49,970 nt of DNA from Chloroflexota bacterium (GTDB lineage: Bacteria; Chloroflexota; Anaerolineae; Anaerolineales; UBA11579): positions 1 to 49,970 of the forward strand of contig VRUJ01000027.1 of assembly GCA_019456165.1 (NCBI GenBank). The letters are read 5' to 3'. Positions 24,933 through 34,180 of the stretch are shown piece after piece; the stretch's first letter is position 1, and every line of letters starts with the position of its first letter. The notes under the pieces were generated by a model. It made no database searches and was not told where the DNA came from. It saw only the letters and a program-made list of their open reading frames with translations. The position numbers and the translations under genes are program-made.

Positions 24933-26843
24933 TCATTTATTTTCAAGTTCAACTTTCATTGCTTGCCAAGCTAGGCGTGCCTCTTCAACTGAGCCAGCTT
25001 CTTCAATTGTCGTGATGTCACCTGGGTCTTTACCTAGGACAATAGCCTTGAAGACACGGCGCATGATCTTGCCGCTGCGCGTTTTTGGCAAAGAGTTTAC
25101 AAAGTTTATCTCGCCAATTACAGCCACCGGCCCTAATTCTTCACGCACGGTAGTGAGCAATTCTTTTTGCAAGCTTTCTGTAGGTTCGAAGCCTTGATTG
25201 AGCGCGATAAAAGCTGATATGACCTCGCCTCGCAAGTCGTCGGGGCGGCCAATCACACCCGCTTCGGCCACCGCCGCATGTTTCATAAAAGCAGTTTCCA
25301 CTTCGACAGTTCCGATGCGGTGCGCAGCAATCTTGATGACTTCATCGGCGCGGCCCGCAAACCAAATATAGCCATCTTCATCGACATGGGCTGCGTCACC
25401 TGTGTAATAGACATCTGGAATTACTTTCCAATAATCAGATTCATAACGTTCGGGTTCCCCCCACAGGGTCGAGATAAGACCAGGAAATGGTCGTTTGAAA
25501 ACCATGATCCCTTTTTCGCCCTGTTCGAGCGCATCTCCTTCAGGTGTGACGACGTCATACTCTATGCCTGCCATCGGTATGCCAGCTGAACCCGGTTTGA
25601 TTGACAATAACTCGATGCCGTATGGATTACCAAAAACGGGGCCAGCCGTTTCTGTTTGCCACATATGGTCAATGACCGGAATCTTGTCTTCAAATATATC
25701 CTTCTGCAGCCATTCCCAAGCAGGTGCGTTGAGCACTTCGCCTGCTGATACGATACGCTGCAAAGAAGACAAATCGGATTTGCGGGCAGGTTCATCACCA
25801 TAGCGCTTCATAAGCCTAACCCCGGTTGGCGAAGTGAACATGCCAGAAACTTGGTACTCTTCAATAAGCTCCCAGAATGTTTCCGGACCAGGGTAATCAA
25901 TGGAACCTTCGAAGGCGATAGTTGTACAGCCCATCAGGAGTGGAGCATAAACCATATAGCTGTGGCCGACAATCCACCCAATATCCGAAGTAGCCCACCA
26001 AACGTCATCTGCATTCAGCCCAAAGCACCAGCGGCCCATACTGTGAATGTAGACTTGATAGCCGCCATGTTTATGGACCGCGAGTTTGGGTTTTGCGGTC
26101 GTTCCCGAAGTCGCTAGAATATATGCTGGTTCGTTGGATTCCATCACAGCATGGCTAACATCCTGGCCTTCACCCCGTTTCAGGAATTCAACCCAATCCA
26201 TTTCGTGTTCGCCAGCCGGGGGCGTGGCTTGTTCGGACCGATTGAGCACGATCAAATGCTCAACAACGTCGCTAACCTTTTCCATCGCGGTGTCCACAAT
26301 GCCTTTAAGCTGCACCTCGCCACCCTTGCGGTAGGTAATATCAGCAGTCAGCACCAGTTTGGAACCGCTGGCCCGGATACGGTCGGATAACGCGCCGGCG
26401 CCAAAGCCAGCAAATACAACCGAATGAATGGCCCCGATGCGGACAGTAGCCAGCATGAGCATGATACTTTCAGGGCAGACCGGCATATATATGGTCAGAC
26501 GATCACCTTTTTCCATGCCTAATCCGCGCAGCGCAGCTGAAATCTGTTCAATCCCACTCTTCATTTCTGCATAGGTGAAGGTCTGCCGCTCGCCGCGTTC
26601 ATTGGCATAAATTAGGGCAGTATGGTCGCCTCTACCGTTTGCCACATGATGGTCAATACAATTATAGGCCAGGTTGGTTTGCCCGCCTTTGAACCAACTG
26701 AAAGTAGGGGGCTGCCAATCAAATACTTCATCCCATTTGCGGAACCAGGGTATCTTTTCAGCTGCCTCCGCCCAAAATTTATCGGGTTCATCGGCAGCGT
26801 ACTTAAGCCAGCGTTCAACACTTGGGTTCATTAGTTCTACCAT
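24933..26843 (-). CDS. acs: Acetyl-CoA synthetase-like AMP-forming ligase
   Basis: A 636-residue acyl-CoA synthetase of the Acs type, which activates a short carboxylate with ATP and CoA. Visible marks are the N-terminal WFRKWDEVFDWQPP segment, AMP-binding loop ILATSGTTAKPK, WWATSDIGWIVGHSY, the acyl-pocket WQTETAGP, hinge TGDAAHVDEDGYIWFAGRADEVIK and catalytic Lys in KTRSGKIMRR (about 610). Acetate is the usual substrate; propionate cannot be excluded. AAGGAG lies five bases before the ATG. It sits on the same strand as the tungsten AOR, which produces carboxylates from aldehydes, separated by two hairpins, so it is probably transcribed separately. Confidence 0.9.
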   Translation of the reverse strand: MVELMNPSVERWLKYAADEPDKFWAEAAEKIPWFRKWDEVFDWQPPTFSWFKGGQTNLAYNCIDHHVANGRGDHTALIYANERGERQTFTYAEMKSGIEQISAALRGLGMEKGDRLTIYMPVCPESIMLMLATVRIGAIHSVVFAGFGAGALSDRIRASGSKLVLTADITYRKGGEVQLKGIVDTAMEKVSDVVEHLIVLNRSEQATPPAGEHEMDWVEFLKRGEGQDVSHAVMESNEPAYILATSGTTAKPKLAVHKHGGYQVYIHSMGRWCFGLNADDVWWATSDIGWIVGHSYMVYAPLLMGCTTIAFEGSIDYPGPETFWELIEEYQVSGMFTSPTGVRLMKRYGDEPARKSDLSSLQRIVSAGEVLNAPAWEWLQKDIFEDKIPVIDHMWQTETAGPVFGNPYGIELLSIKPGSAGIPMAGIEYDVVTPEGDALEQGEKGIMVFKRPFPGLISTLWGEPERYESDYWKVIPDVYYTGDAAHVDEDGYIWFAGRADEVIKIAAHRIGTVEVETAFMKHAAVAEAGVIGRPDDLRGEVISAFIALNQGFEPTESLQKELLTTVREELGPVAVIGEINFVNSLPKTRSGKIMRRVFKAIVLGKDPGDITTIEEAGSVEEARLAWQAMKVELENK

Positions 26844-27196
26844 GTCTACTCCTTGTGTTTAAGGTTAAGATCATATATCTTCAGTTTTTCGCGGATGGCC
26901 GTGGAGCAAAAGATAATCAGGCCAACTTTTTTCTCCTCAAATATGTCTTTCGTCACTGTCGGGCTATCTTGCCTTGCATTATGATCAATTACCAGCGCGT
27001 CGCTTATTACGTGGGTCATGGGGACAGTAAACTCAATTTCGCAATCTGACCGAGTTATTTATTAACACCTAATCGGCTGATTATATGTTTTGGCATGAAT
27101 CCTAACTTCAGGTCAATATTCCCTTTGGCTATTTCTAAAAAAAGAATGATGTCATTATTGTGGATAATATTTTATAGCTACACTCAGGTTGCCTCT

Positions 27197-27222
27197 AAAG
27201 ACCAGCCTGTATGCTGGTCTTT
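27197..27222. terminator. Hairpin between AOR and ligase genes (first)
   Basis: AAAGACCAGC/GCTGGTCTTT perfect 10-base arms with a six-base loop, followed by an AT-rich stretch. Together with the next hairpin it should insulate the AOR transcript. The rest of the interval 26844-27300 (457 bases) shows no gene I can support. Confidence 0.7.
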
Positions 27223-27243
27223 AATAAAACAGGCTGAGTAAGT

Positions 27244-27275
27244 TAAGACGGCGGGTCAACAAACCCGCCGTCTTA
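27244..27275. terminator. Hairpin downstream of AOR (second)
   Basis: Perfect 13-base arms TAAGACGGCGGGT and ACCCGCCGTCTTA with a six-base loop, 26 bases beyond the AOR stop codon. This is the likely AOR terminator. Confidence 0.8.
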
Positions 27276-27300
27276 TGAATAGTTTACCTCTCTATAGGGA

Positions 27301-29130
27301 CTAGATGATCTCCAACTCCTTCAGCTTGCTTTCCGGAACTACGCCGTTTTCCCAACCCCTTTCGGTGTAATATTCCTCTAGCATCTCATCCAGTTCAACA
27401 ACATGTCCCTTGGATCCAGGCCCGTCGGAAGGTTCCTTCAAGAACCGTTCTGGTAAGTAGTCTGAGCCCTCGCGGAAACCGGCCAGGTTATTGTAATGGC
27501 GTTCCAGGTTGTAGACGCGATTGCCGACATCCAGTAATCCACCAGCATCCATTGGGTTACCAGTTACGCTTGCATATTGTTCTGCGAAGGCGTCCAGGTT
27601 TTCGGAAAAAGTGGCGAACTTACAAATGTTCAGGCAGTCAGTCATGGTGTGCACATTCTGGAAGATCACGGTGAGTTTGCCCTTGCCCTTCCATTCCAGG
27701 GGGTCGGTCAGATCGGTCGTGTGAAGGACGTTGGCAATGACCTCAGCAGCGGGGGTGTAGGCGCGTAAGTGGCAAGCGCCCCGATTGGAGGTGGCATAGG
27801 CGATTCCCATGCCCTTGATACCGCGTGGGTCATAAGCCGGAATAGACATGCCTTTGACGGACATAGATATTTCCGGTGCCCCCCACTTCTCAGCTGCCTT
27901 TGCTGGGGATTTGGCGAGGTCCTCGCCGACACCCTCTTCACGGTTAGCAATCTTGCTTAATAGATCAAGCATGCCTTCAGAGTCACCCCAGCCAAGACCA
28001 CCACCGTTAAGCAAATTGCGCTCGGTGGCTTCCATGGTCATTGAGAGAGCATTGCCAGCCTCGATGGTGTCTAAGCCATAATCGTTGCAGCGGTCAATTA
28101 ACGCTGAGATTGCTGCGGTATCGTCTAAGTCACACATGGCGCCAAACGCCCAGGCCGATTCGTACTCAACACTTTCCATACGCAAGCCAGCATGCGGTCC
28201 TTCTTTGATCTCCACCTCTTTCTTACAAGCTACCATGCAGGCATGGCAGGTGGGACTACTAACCAGGATAGTATCATTTACAGTTTCTCCGCTGATCTTC
28301 TCATGCGTGTCAAAAAACGCGGATTTGGCGTTGCGCGTGGGCAAAGCGCCAATAGCGCTGGTTAAGTTCATCACCACATTGGTACCATAAACCGACAGGC
28401 CGCCTTTATTGGGGGAGGTCACGTAATTCTCGTCCGTCAACTGCTCCAGGCCGTTGGCATGGGCCACTTTGAAGGCTTCTTTGTCGAAAGGCATGGGTCG
28501 GTCAGCGTGAACACCTTTCACCACTACGGCTTTCAGGTTCTTAGATCCCATAACTGCACCCGTGCCGCCTCGTCCGGAAGCGCGGTCATCCTCGTTGATG
28601 ATGCAGGCAAAGGTGACCATTTTTTCACCAGCAATACCGATGGTCATCACAGACACATCTTTTTCGCCATGCTTCTCTTGCAAAGCGTTAACTGTATCGT
28701 GGACGCCCTTACCCCAAATATCGGATGCATCATGCAAAGAAAGCTCGCCACCTTCAATATAAGCATAGGTGGGTTTATCGCTCTTGCCTTTGAACACAAT
28801 CCCATCCAACCCAGCCCATTTGAGTCGCGCCCCAGACCAACCACCGTGATGGGAGTCTACAATCGTCCCGGTCTGAGGTGATTTTGTGCAAGCAGCAATG
28901 CGGCCGCTCAGGTTGACATCTGTTCCGGTAAGAGGGCCAGTCATCAAACACAAAATATTTTCTGGGCTGAGTGGATCTACCTGTGGGCCGTTGTCGAAGA
29001 CATACTTAGCCCCCAAGCCTCGACTGCCGATATACTTGCGTGCATCCTCCTCGTCAATAGGTTTAAACTCAGTCTGCCCGGTAGTCAGGTCTACCCAAGC
29101 GACTTTATTGCGGTAGCCGCCAAAATTCAT
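27301..29130 (-). CDS. aor: Tungsten-type aldehyde:ferredoxin oxidoreductase
   Basis: A 609-residue AOR-family enzyme oxidising aldehydes to acids with ferredoxin as acceptor, using a bis-pterin tungsten (or molybdenum) centre and one 4Fe-4S cluster. The cluster cysteines are C295, C298, C302 (SPTCHACMVAC) and C503 (TDCLNICKF). The pterin-contact blocks include SGRIAACTKSP, DSHHGGWSG and NEDDRASGRGGTGAVMGSKNLKA (positions about 75-200). GAGAGGAG precedes the ATG. The nearby double MoaD and acyl-CoA ligase fit cofactor supply and use of the acid product. The exact aldehyde is unknown, and the enzyme is oxygen-sensitive in known cases, which suggests an anaerobic or microaerobic life phase. Confidence 0.93.
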   Translation of the reverse strand: MNFGGYRNKVAWVDLTTGQTEFKPIDEEDARKYIGSRGLGAKYVFDNGPQVDPLSPENILCLMTGPLTGTDVNLSGRIAACTKSPQTGTIVDSHHGGWSGARLKWAGLDGIVFKGKSDKPTYAYIEGGELSLHDASDIWGKGVHDTVNALQEKHGEKDVSVMTIGIAGEKMVTFACIINEDDRASGRGGTGAVMGSKNLKAVVVKGVHADRPMPFDKEAFKVAHANGLEQLTDENYVTSPNKGGLSVYGTNVVMNLTSAIGALPTRNAKSAFFDTHEKISGETVNDTILVSSPTCHACMVACKKEVEIKEGPHAGLRMESVEYESAWAFGAMCDLDDTAAISALIDRCNDYGLDTIEAGNALSMTMEATERNLLNGGGLGWGDSEGMLDLLSKIANREEGVGEDLAKSPAKAAEKWGAPEISMSVKGMSIPAYDPRGIKGMGIAYATSNRGACHLRAYTPAAEVIANVLHTTDLTDPLEWKGKGKLTVIFQNVHTMTDCLNICKFATFSENLDAFAEQYASVTGNPMDAGGLLDVGNRVYNLERHYNNLAGFREGSDYLPERFLKEPSDGPGSKGHVVELDEMLEEYYTERGWENGVVPESKLKELEII

Positions 29131-29219
29131 GATGCGCTCCTCTCTTGTAAATGGTTTTTAAGAATAAACACAGAAATAAGTTGATAGGCTGTTCTTGTTT
29201 GTGTCATTGGCCTCCTTAA

Positions 29220-29232
29220 ATGTCAAATGAAG
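29220..29232 (+). repeat. 13-base direct repeat, left copy
   Basis: ATGTCAAATGAAG also occurs at 29589-29601, next to the transposase remnant. The interval 29131-29627 between AOR and that remnant holds no gene I can support; a 61-codon open frame at 29227 lacks a ribosome site and recognisable sequence. Confidence 0.5.
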
Positions 29233-29588
29233 TTTTTTGGGGCTGCGCTGGAAATGAACCCCAATCATATGCGTACCGATTCTCTCCAAGCCTGGTGGCA
29301 AAGTGCTCAGCGCGGCAACCCTATCACCCTTGGGCAATCAGGGAATAAGCCAGCAGAACTGGATATATGTTTATTATGTTACTTCAATTTTTTAGGCATT
29401 GAGCCAAAATAGGGTGAATTTCTGAGTTGGGGTTGAGGGTTAGCACACTTATTGATCAAGGGCTTTATATACTCGCCAACGGAATTCAACAACCCTGGCT
29501 TTTCAAGTATTAATGATTGAAGCAGGAAACATCAAACCACTTCGCTATGTAAATGGTTCTGAAATTAGTATACAGAATTATAGATAAG

Positions 29589-29601
29589 ATGTCAAATGAA
29601 G
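29589..29601 (+). repeat. 13-base direct repeat, right copy
   Basis: The same ATGTCAAATGAAG sequence, 27 bases from the end of the transposase fragment. It may mark an insertion-element end left in two places. Confidence 0.5.
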
Positions 29602-29627
29602 ATTTGTTTTCTCAATTCGGGGGCATT

Positions 29628-29813
29628 TCAGATTAGGGGCGAGTAATAAGCAAAAGACCACATTTTATCAAAACGCAAGCTCATAATTGTTGTTCGAACA
29701 GCCAATAAACGATCTGCACCCTCCCTGCTCCAACGCATGCCAGAACCGTCAAAACGCGCTTTGTATTGTTTTGCTTCATTTTTCGCCATCCCAATTCCAG
29801 CGGGGTGTGTCAT
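29628..29813 (-). pseudogene. Transposase C-terminal remnant (ISKra4-like)
   Basis: The 61 codons read GIGMAKNEAKQYKARF... GSGMRWSREGADRLLAVRT, a pattern I recognise from the C-terminal end of ISKra4-type transposases (short charged helix, GMRWS, then Leu/Arg-rich helix). The frame is closed by a stop just upstream of the ATG and the N-terminal and catalytic parts are missing. It is a leftover of an insertion element rather than a gene. Family assignment is from memory of the motif only. Confidence 0.5.
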
Positions 29814-29853
29814 AAGCTAATCGAGCTGAGCTGAATGAATTTGGTTAATTATT

Positions 29854-29881
29854 TTGATATTTGGTAGTTTCCCTGTATAAT
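29854..29881 (+). promoter_or_regulatory. Promoter of the PIG-L deacetylase gene
   Basis: TTGATA (29854-29859), a 16-base spacer and TATAAT (29876-29881), 57 bases before the start codon. Confidence 0.65.
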
Positions 29882-29937
29882 ACTTCGGGTTTATTGGTCA
29901 TCATCCCAACTCGAAAATTATTATCAAAAGGTTCGAC

Positions 29938-30798
29938 ATGGAAAATAACACAAACCCCAAAAAAACTCTACTAGCGGTTTTCGCGCATCCCGACGATGAA
30001 TCCTTTGGCATCGGGGGCACGCTGGCTTTATACGCATCCCAAGGTGTGGACGTACATCTGGTCTGCGCCACCAAGGGTGAGGTTGGAGATGTAGCTCCGG
30101 AGTTCATGGAAGGCTATGCTTCGATTGCGGAAGTCCGCACGGCCGAGCTGTATTGCGCTGCTGAAAATTTAGGTATTTCTGAGGTGCACTTTTTGGGTTA
30201 TCGTGATTCTGGCATGCCTGGTTCTGGCAATAACTCACATCCCCAAAGCCTGGTATCTGCACCGTTAGAAGAGGTGGCGGCAAAGGTGGTGGGCTACATC
30301 CGCGAATTGCGCCCACAGGTGGTTATCACTTTCGACCCACACGGCGGTTACTTCCACCCAGACCACATTGCCATTCAGAAGGCCGCTTTGCAAGCATTCC
30401 ATGCCGCCGGAGATGAGTCCCAATTCCCGGGAGATTTACCTGCCTTCCAGCCGCAAAGTTTATATTATATGGTCTTCCCACGTGGATTTCTCCGCTTTGC
30501 GGTCAGATTATGGCGGCTAATCGGTAAAGATCCAACCAAATTTGGGCGCAACAAAGATATCGACTTAGAGAAGATGGCCGGAGCGCAGGATTTTCCAATC
30601 CATGCAGTCATAAACTACCGCTCGGTAGCAGCCAGCAAAATTGCGGCAGATGAATGCCATGCCAGCCAATTCGACATGGGCCCCAGCAACCCTTTGATGA
30701 CGCTATTTCGGCGTTTGTCGAGCGGCAAAGATAATTTTATGCGCGCCCACCCTCCGGTAACAGGCAAACGCAAATTGAAGGATTTGTTTGCGGACTGA
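29938..30798 (+). CDS. PIG-L/LmbE-family zinc deacetylase
   Basis: A 286-residue zinc-dependent N-deacetylase. The metal and catalytic motif is FAHPDDE (H17, D19/D20), with the third ligand in YFHPDHIA. Family members remove acetyl groups from GlcNAc-containing small molecules: mycothiol precursors (MshB), bacillithiol precursors (BshB) or xenobiotic conjugates (Mca, BshB2). Length and the LDG-free loops do not distinguish these. It is a single gene with its own promoter. A decayed copy of its 3' end is present at about 32991-33068. Confidence 0.87.
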   Translation: MENNTNPKKTLLAVFAHPDDESFGIGGTLALYASQGVDVHLVCATKGEVGDVAPEFMEGYASIAEVRTAELYCAAENLGISEVHFLGYRDSGMPGSGNNSHPQSLVSAPLEEVAAKVVGYIRELRPQVVITFDPHGGYFHPDHIAIQKAALQAFHAAGDESQFPGDLPAFQPQSLYYMVFPRGFLRFAVRLWRLIGKDPTKFGRNKDIDLEKMAGAQDFPIHAVINYRSVAASKIAADECHASQFDMGPSNPLMTLFRRLSSGKDNFMRAHPPVTGKRKLKDLFAD

Positions 30799-31159
30799 AC
30801 AAACTGGGGGTAAATTGCCTGCTCAAGGTTGGGGGATAATTAGAGCAACTCTTATAGCATATTAGTGTATAATATAGTAGAGTTAGACTGGCATCGTTTA
30901 AAAAGGTATTGTGTAACCATTCTTGATTTCATCGCACAGCTTGAACTTCATGCCACGTTATTCGCCATGTCATAATAATCAACTTATTATTTAAATGAAC
31001 CCAATTTGTAAAGAAGGGTGGAGGTTGAAGACTGGTTCTGCGGAGGGCGACCAACCGAATAGGATCTAATTTATATGAACCTTGACACAAGGACGAAAAT
31101 CTATCCGATTTATTATTTACCCACTATATCTAAATTTACCTGATGGAGGTAGAAATATT

Positions 31160-32671
31160 ATGGACGAATTTATTAACCAATTGAACGACCTGGCTGGGGA
31201 GAGCCTGTTAAATCTTCTCATAGGTCTGGGCATCCTGGTAGGCGGCTGGATAGGGGCTCGCATTGTCGCGTACTTAGTGCGCCGAGTTCTTCGACGCGCC
31301 AAACTAGACAGCCGTTTTTCTGGCGCGCTAGCCGAGGAAGGAACCGCGCCGCGGCTTGAGATCGAGCGCTGGACATCCAAGGCTGTCTTTTACTTGATCA
31401 TGTTGTTTGTGTTAGTGGCATTCTTCCAGACTGTTCAACTGACAGCCGTCTCGGATCCATTGAGCACGCTTTTGGATCAGATACTACTTGCAGCGCCGGA
31501 TTTGATCGGAGCTGGGCTTATTCTGCTGGCGGCTTGGATTATTGCCAGCCTGGTCAAATTGGTCATTTCACGGGCTTTGCGCATGACGCGCTTTGAGGAG
31601 CGCCTCGTTGAACAGGTTGAATTGGAAGAGGATCAAATAGACATAAGTGAATCTCTTGCTACCGGTGTTTTCTGGCTGATCTTCTTGCTGTTCCTCCCAG
31701 CTGTTCTGGAATCATTGGGAATGCAAGGGTTGGTATCCCCAGTAGAAGCCGTGGTAGCAGATGTGCTCAGCGCCATCCCCAGCATTTTCGGGGCTGCTAT
31801 CATCCTGATCGTGGGTTGGTTCTTCGCCCGCATAGTGCGCCGGATAGTCACAAACCTCCTGGCCGCGACCAATTTGGATAGTCTCGCTGAGGGAGTTGGC
31901 ATCAGCGGAGAGGCAGACGGCCAATCGCTTTCTAAAATCATTGGTGTAGTTGTTTACATCCTCGTGCTCATCCCGGCCGTGATCGCGGCACTCAATGAAT
32001 TGGGCGTTGAAGCCATTTCTGGACCAGCGACAACCATGCTTGAAACGGTGCTTAACGGCATCCCAGCTTTCTTTGGTGCATTGGTTGTGCTGGCCGTAGC
32101 ATACTTCGTCGGACGCCTTTTATCCGGATTGGTCTCCAATGTACTCGCGGGGCTGGGCTTTAATGCATTACCGGAAAAACTAGGCTTCCGCGTTGAACAA
32201 GCTAAAGATCAACTCACTCCTTCGGAAATGGCCGGTTACTTGATGGTGGTTGCGGTGATGCTTTTGGCTGCCATCGAGGCTGCCGAACTGCTTGGTTTCA
32301 GCATTTTGGCTGAGATGATCGCTAGTTTCACTGCGTTTGGTGGACAGGCTGTCCTTGCGCTCGTGATCTTTGCTATTGGTCTTTACCTTGCGAATTTAGT
32401 CCGCAGTGTGGTTCTGACTACCGGCGGCAGACAAGCAGCCTTCACAGCCAATCTAGCGCGTGTTGCGGTATTGGTCTTTGTGACTGCGCTCGCTCTGGAA
32501 CAACTGGGCATTGCAGGTGAAATTGTCAACCTGGCTTTCGGTATTCTTCTTGGAGCTATCGGCATCGCAGCGGCCCTGGCATTTGGCCTCGGCTCCCGCG
32601 AAGTTGCTGGCCGTCAGGTAGAACGCTGGTTGGATAGCATGCAGATGGAATCAACGAAAAAGAAGAAATGA
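31160..32671 (+). CDS. MscS-related membrane protein with repeated TM-helix units
   Basis: About 503 residues starting at ATG 31160, which has GGAGG ten bases upstream; the frame is open further left but lacks a ribosome site. The protein is built of repeated units containing a helix of the form GLGILVGGWIGARIVAYLVRR (for example near 22, 115, 200, 295 and 385), the conserved TM-helix repeat found in proteins annotated as mechanosensitive channels. The canonical MscS beta domain is not evident, so gating by tension is not proven. It is a lone gene in the inner membrane. Confidence 0.75.
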   Translation: MDEFINQLNDLAGESLLNLLIGLGILVGGWIGARIVAYLVRRVLRRAKLDSRFSGALAEEGTAPRLEIERWTSKAVFYLIMLFVLVAFFQTVQLTAVSDPLSTLLDQILLAAPDLIGAGLILLAAWIIASLVKLVISRALRMTRFEERLVEQVELEEDQIDISESLATGVFWLIFLLFLPAVLESLGMQGLVSPVEAVVADVLSAIPSIFGAAIILIVGWFFARIVRRIVTNLLAATNLDSLAEGVGISGEADGQSLSKIIGVVVYILVLIPAVIAALNELGVEAISGPATTMLETVLNGIPAFFGALVVLAVAYFVGRLLSGLVSNVLAGLGFNALPEKLGFRVEQAKDQLTPSEMAGYLMVVAVMLLAAIEAAELLGFSILAEMIASFTAFGGQAVLALVIFAIGLYLANLVRSVVLTTGGRQAAFTANLARVAVLVFVTALALEQLGIAGEIVNLAFGILLGAIGIAAALAFGLGSREVAGRQVERWLDSMQMESTKKKK

Positions 32672-32745
32672 AGTAACCTGTAGTAAGCAGCAGGTATTTT
32701 GGTTTTTTTCTTAAAACCCACTGTAATTTCTACGAATTAAATTCT

Positions 32746-32784
32746 TTGGCCTGCCTGATAGGTTTCATTATTCAGGCAGGCCAA
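32746..32784 (+). terminator. Terminator after the MscS-like gene
   Basis: Perfect 13-base arms TTGGCCTGCCTGA and TCAGGCAGGCCAA followed by CTTTTAA. The remaining interval to 32990 shows no gene; a small hairpin (ACCTG/CAGGT) precedes T-runs at 32697-32709. Confidence 0.75.
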
Positions 32785-32990
32785 CTTTTAACCGAACTGG
32801 GCTAGAGGGTTGATTGCCTGCCCAACCTGACCAAAAACGTCTCAAGAAGTAGTGACGCTGCTCAAACAAAGGGCCATCCCATTTTATTCAGATGGGGCAG
32901 TTGTCGCCGGTTACAAGGAATAAATATTACAAAATATATTACTTAATAACCTTACTTTCGCTATTTATCTTGTATTTCTTCGATTGACTA

Positions 32991-33068
32991 ACAGCAAAGA
33001 TAATTATTAATCCTGCGCGCACACCCGTAACGGATAAACGCTATTTGAAGGATTTATTCACGGATTTG
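32991..33068 (+). pseudogene. Decayed 3' fragment of a PIG-L deacetylase
   Basis: This stretch aligns with the last about 75 bases of the deacetylase gene at 29938. AGCAAAGATAATT, GCGCGCACACCCGTAACGG and TTGAAGGATTTATTCACGGA correspond to the codons for GKDNFMRAHP and VTGKRKLKDLFAD. It has a two-base deletion and an early stop, and the rest of the gene is gone. It marks a former duplication or rearrangement across the MscS-like gene. Confidence 0.65.
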
Positions 33069-33110
33069 GCATGTTGGGGGTTCTTTTTGTATCCTCATAT
33101 TATGTTGTAA

Positions 33111-33959
33111 TTATGCTAGCGCTGGTGGAACTTTACAGGTGAGTTTGGCCAGGGCTTCAGCCCACTCATCGTCGTTTTTAGGTTTTCGGGCACTGAAATC
33201 TAGGCCCAGAGTCCCATAATCTGCTGCGCTCGATTCATGCGGCGCGCCGGTAAATACATCTTTATGTGATTTCACTTCAAATTCGACAAATCCGGCGGTG
33301 ATAATTGTAGATTCTAATTCTGCTTCCAGCAGAGCGCCGGCAATTCAACCAGTCCAGAGATCGATTTGTTTTTTACCGCTGTCAGGCACAGTCTTTTGTA
33401 CTATGATGTCAGATATCTGCAGACGACCGGATGGTTTTAGCACCCGGGCCATCTCACTAAGGCCTTTCATTTTATCCGGCATAAGGTTGAGCACCCCGTT
33501 TGAGATGATGACGTCTGCCCAGCCGTCTTCCACAGGCAATTCCTCACCATAGCCTTGACGGAATTCAACATTTTCTACCCCTGCTTCTTGGGCTGAAGTG
33601 CGGGCCTTATCAAGCATTTCTGTGGTCATGTCCACACCAATCACCTGCCCTGCGGCCCCCACCATCTGGGAGGCGATAAGGCTGTCCATGCCAGCGCCGC
33701 AGCCAACGTCAACCACACGTTCACCCGGTTTCAATTCGCCAAGACTGAAAGGATTTCCTGTTCCTGCTGCCGAGTTGATCGCGCTTTCAGGAATATCCTC
33801 CAGCCATTCTTCTTTATAACCCAACATGACTGCTAATGGTCGCCCAGTGTGGAAATGAAAACCTTGATTTGGGTCTACGGCTACTTGTTTATACTCTTCC
33901 TTAATTGCCTCACGCAGTTCCCCCAAGTCTAACAATTTATCTTCAGTTTTTTCGTTCAT
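33111..33959 (-). CDS. SAM methyltransferase, candidate selenoprotein (UGA at codon 205)
   Basis: The 5' part encodes a class I SAM methyltransferase with motif VVDVGCGAGMDSLIA, GVDMTTEM and ISNGVLNLMPDK, related to the ArsM/UbiE-like group. At codon 205 the frame meets TGA (33345-33347) and then continues without another stop for 77 sense codons to TAA at 33111-33113. The junction reads WTG-[TGA]-IAGALLEAEL, where relatives, as I recall, have Cys in a WTGCIAGAL-type motif. A stem-loop fitting a bacterial SECIS follows the TGA. Either the TGA is read as selenocysteine (282-residue product) or the gene is freshly truncated. AGGAGG precedes the ATG. Substrate unknown; arsenic or a similar metalloid is one option. 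Confidence 0.72.
33319..33347 (-). promoter_or_regulatory. Putative bacterial SECIS element after in-frame UGA
   Basis: On the minus strand, TGA is followed by 11 bases, then a six-pair stem TCTGCT/AGCAGA closed by the three-base loop GGA. The loop starts 17 bases after the TGA with G first. Short apical loop, G at its start and this distance agree with the published form of bacterial SECIS hairpins. The stem also falls on ordinary Leu-Leu-Glu-Ala codons, so chance is possible. Confidence 0.5.
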
Positions 33960-34180
33960 TGTACTCCTCCTAATATTGGATTATGTCTACATAGAATATC
34001 ATAATAGCAAATCTTCACTATTAGGTCAATAGGGTTTGCTCAATATCTAAGCTTGCGAATACTCATCCGAGAAATCGCTCACCTAGCCTATGGCACTACC
34101 CAATTTAACTTAGGCATGGTAGAATACTCCGCTGTGCCAGTAGAAGGCAGCAAATATTGTATATCAGTAAGGTAACTAAC

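Noticed and set aside
29227..29412. 61-codon plus-strand open frame upstream of the AOR gene
   Set aside because: No ribosome site, no recognisable family, and it overlaps the 13-base repeat; likely chance.
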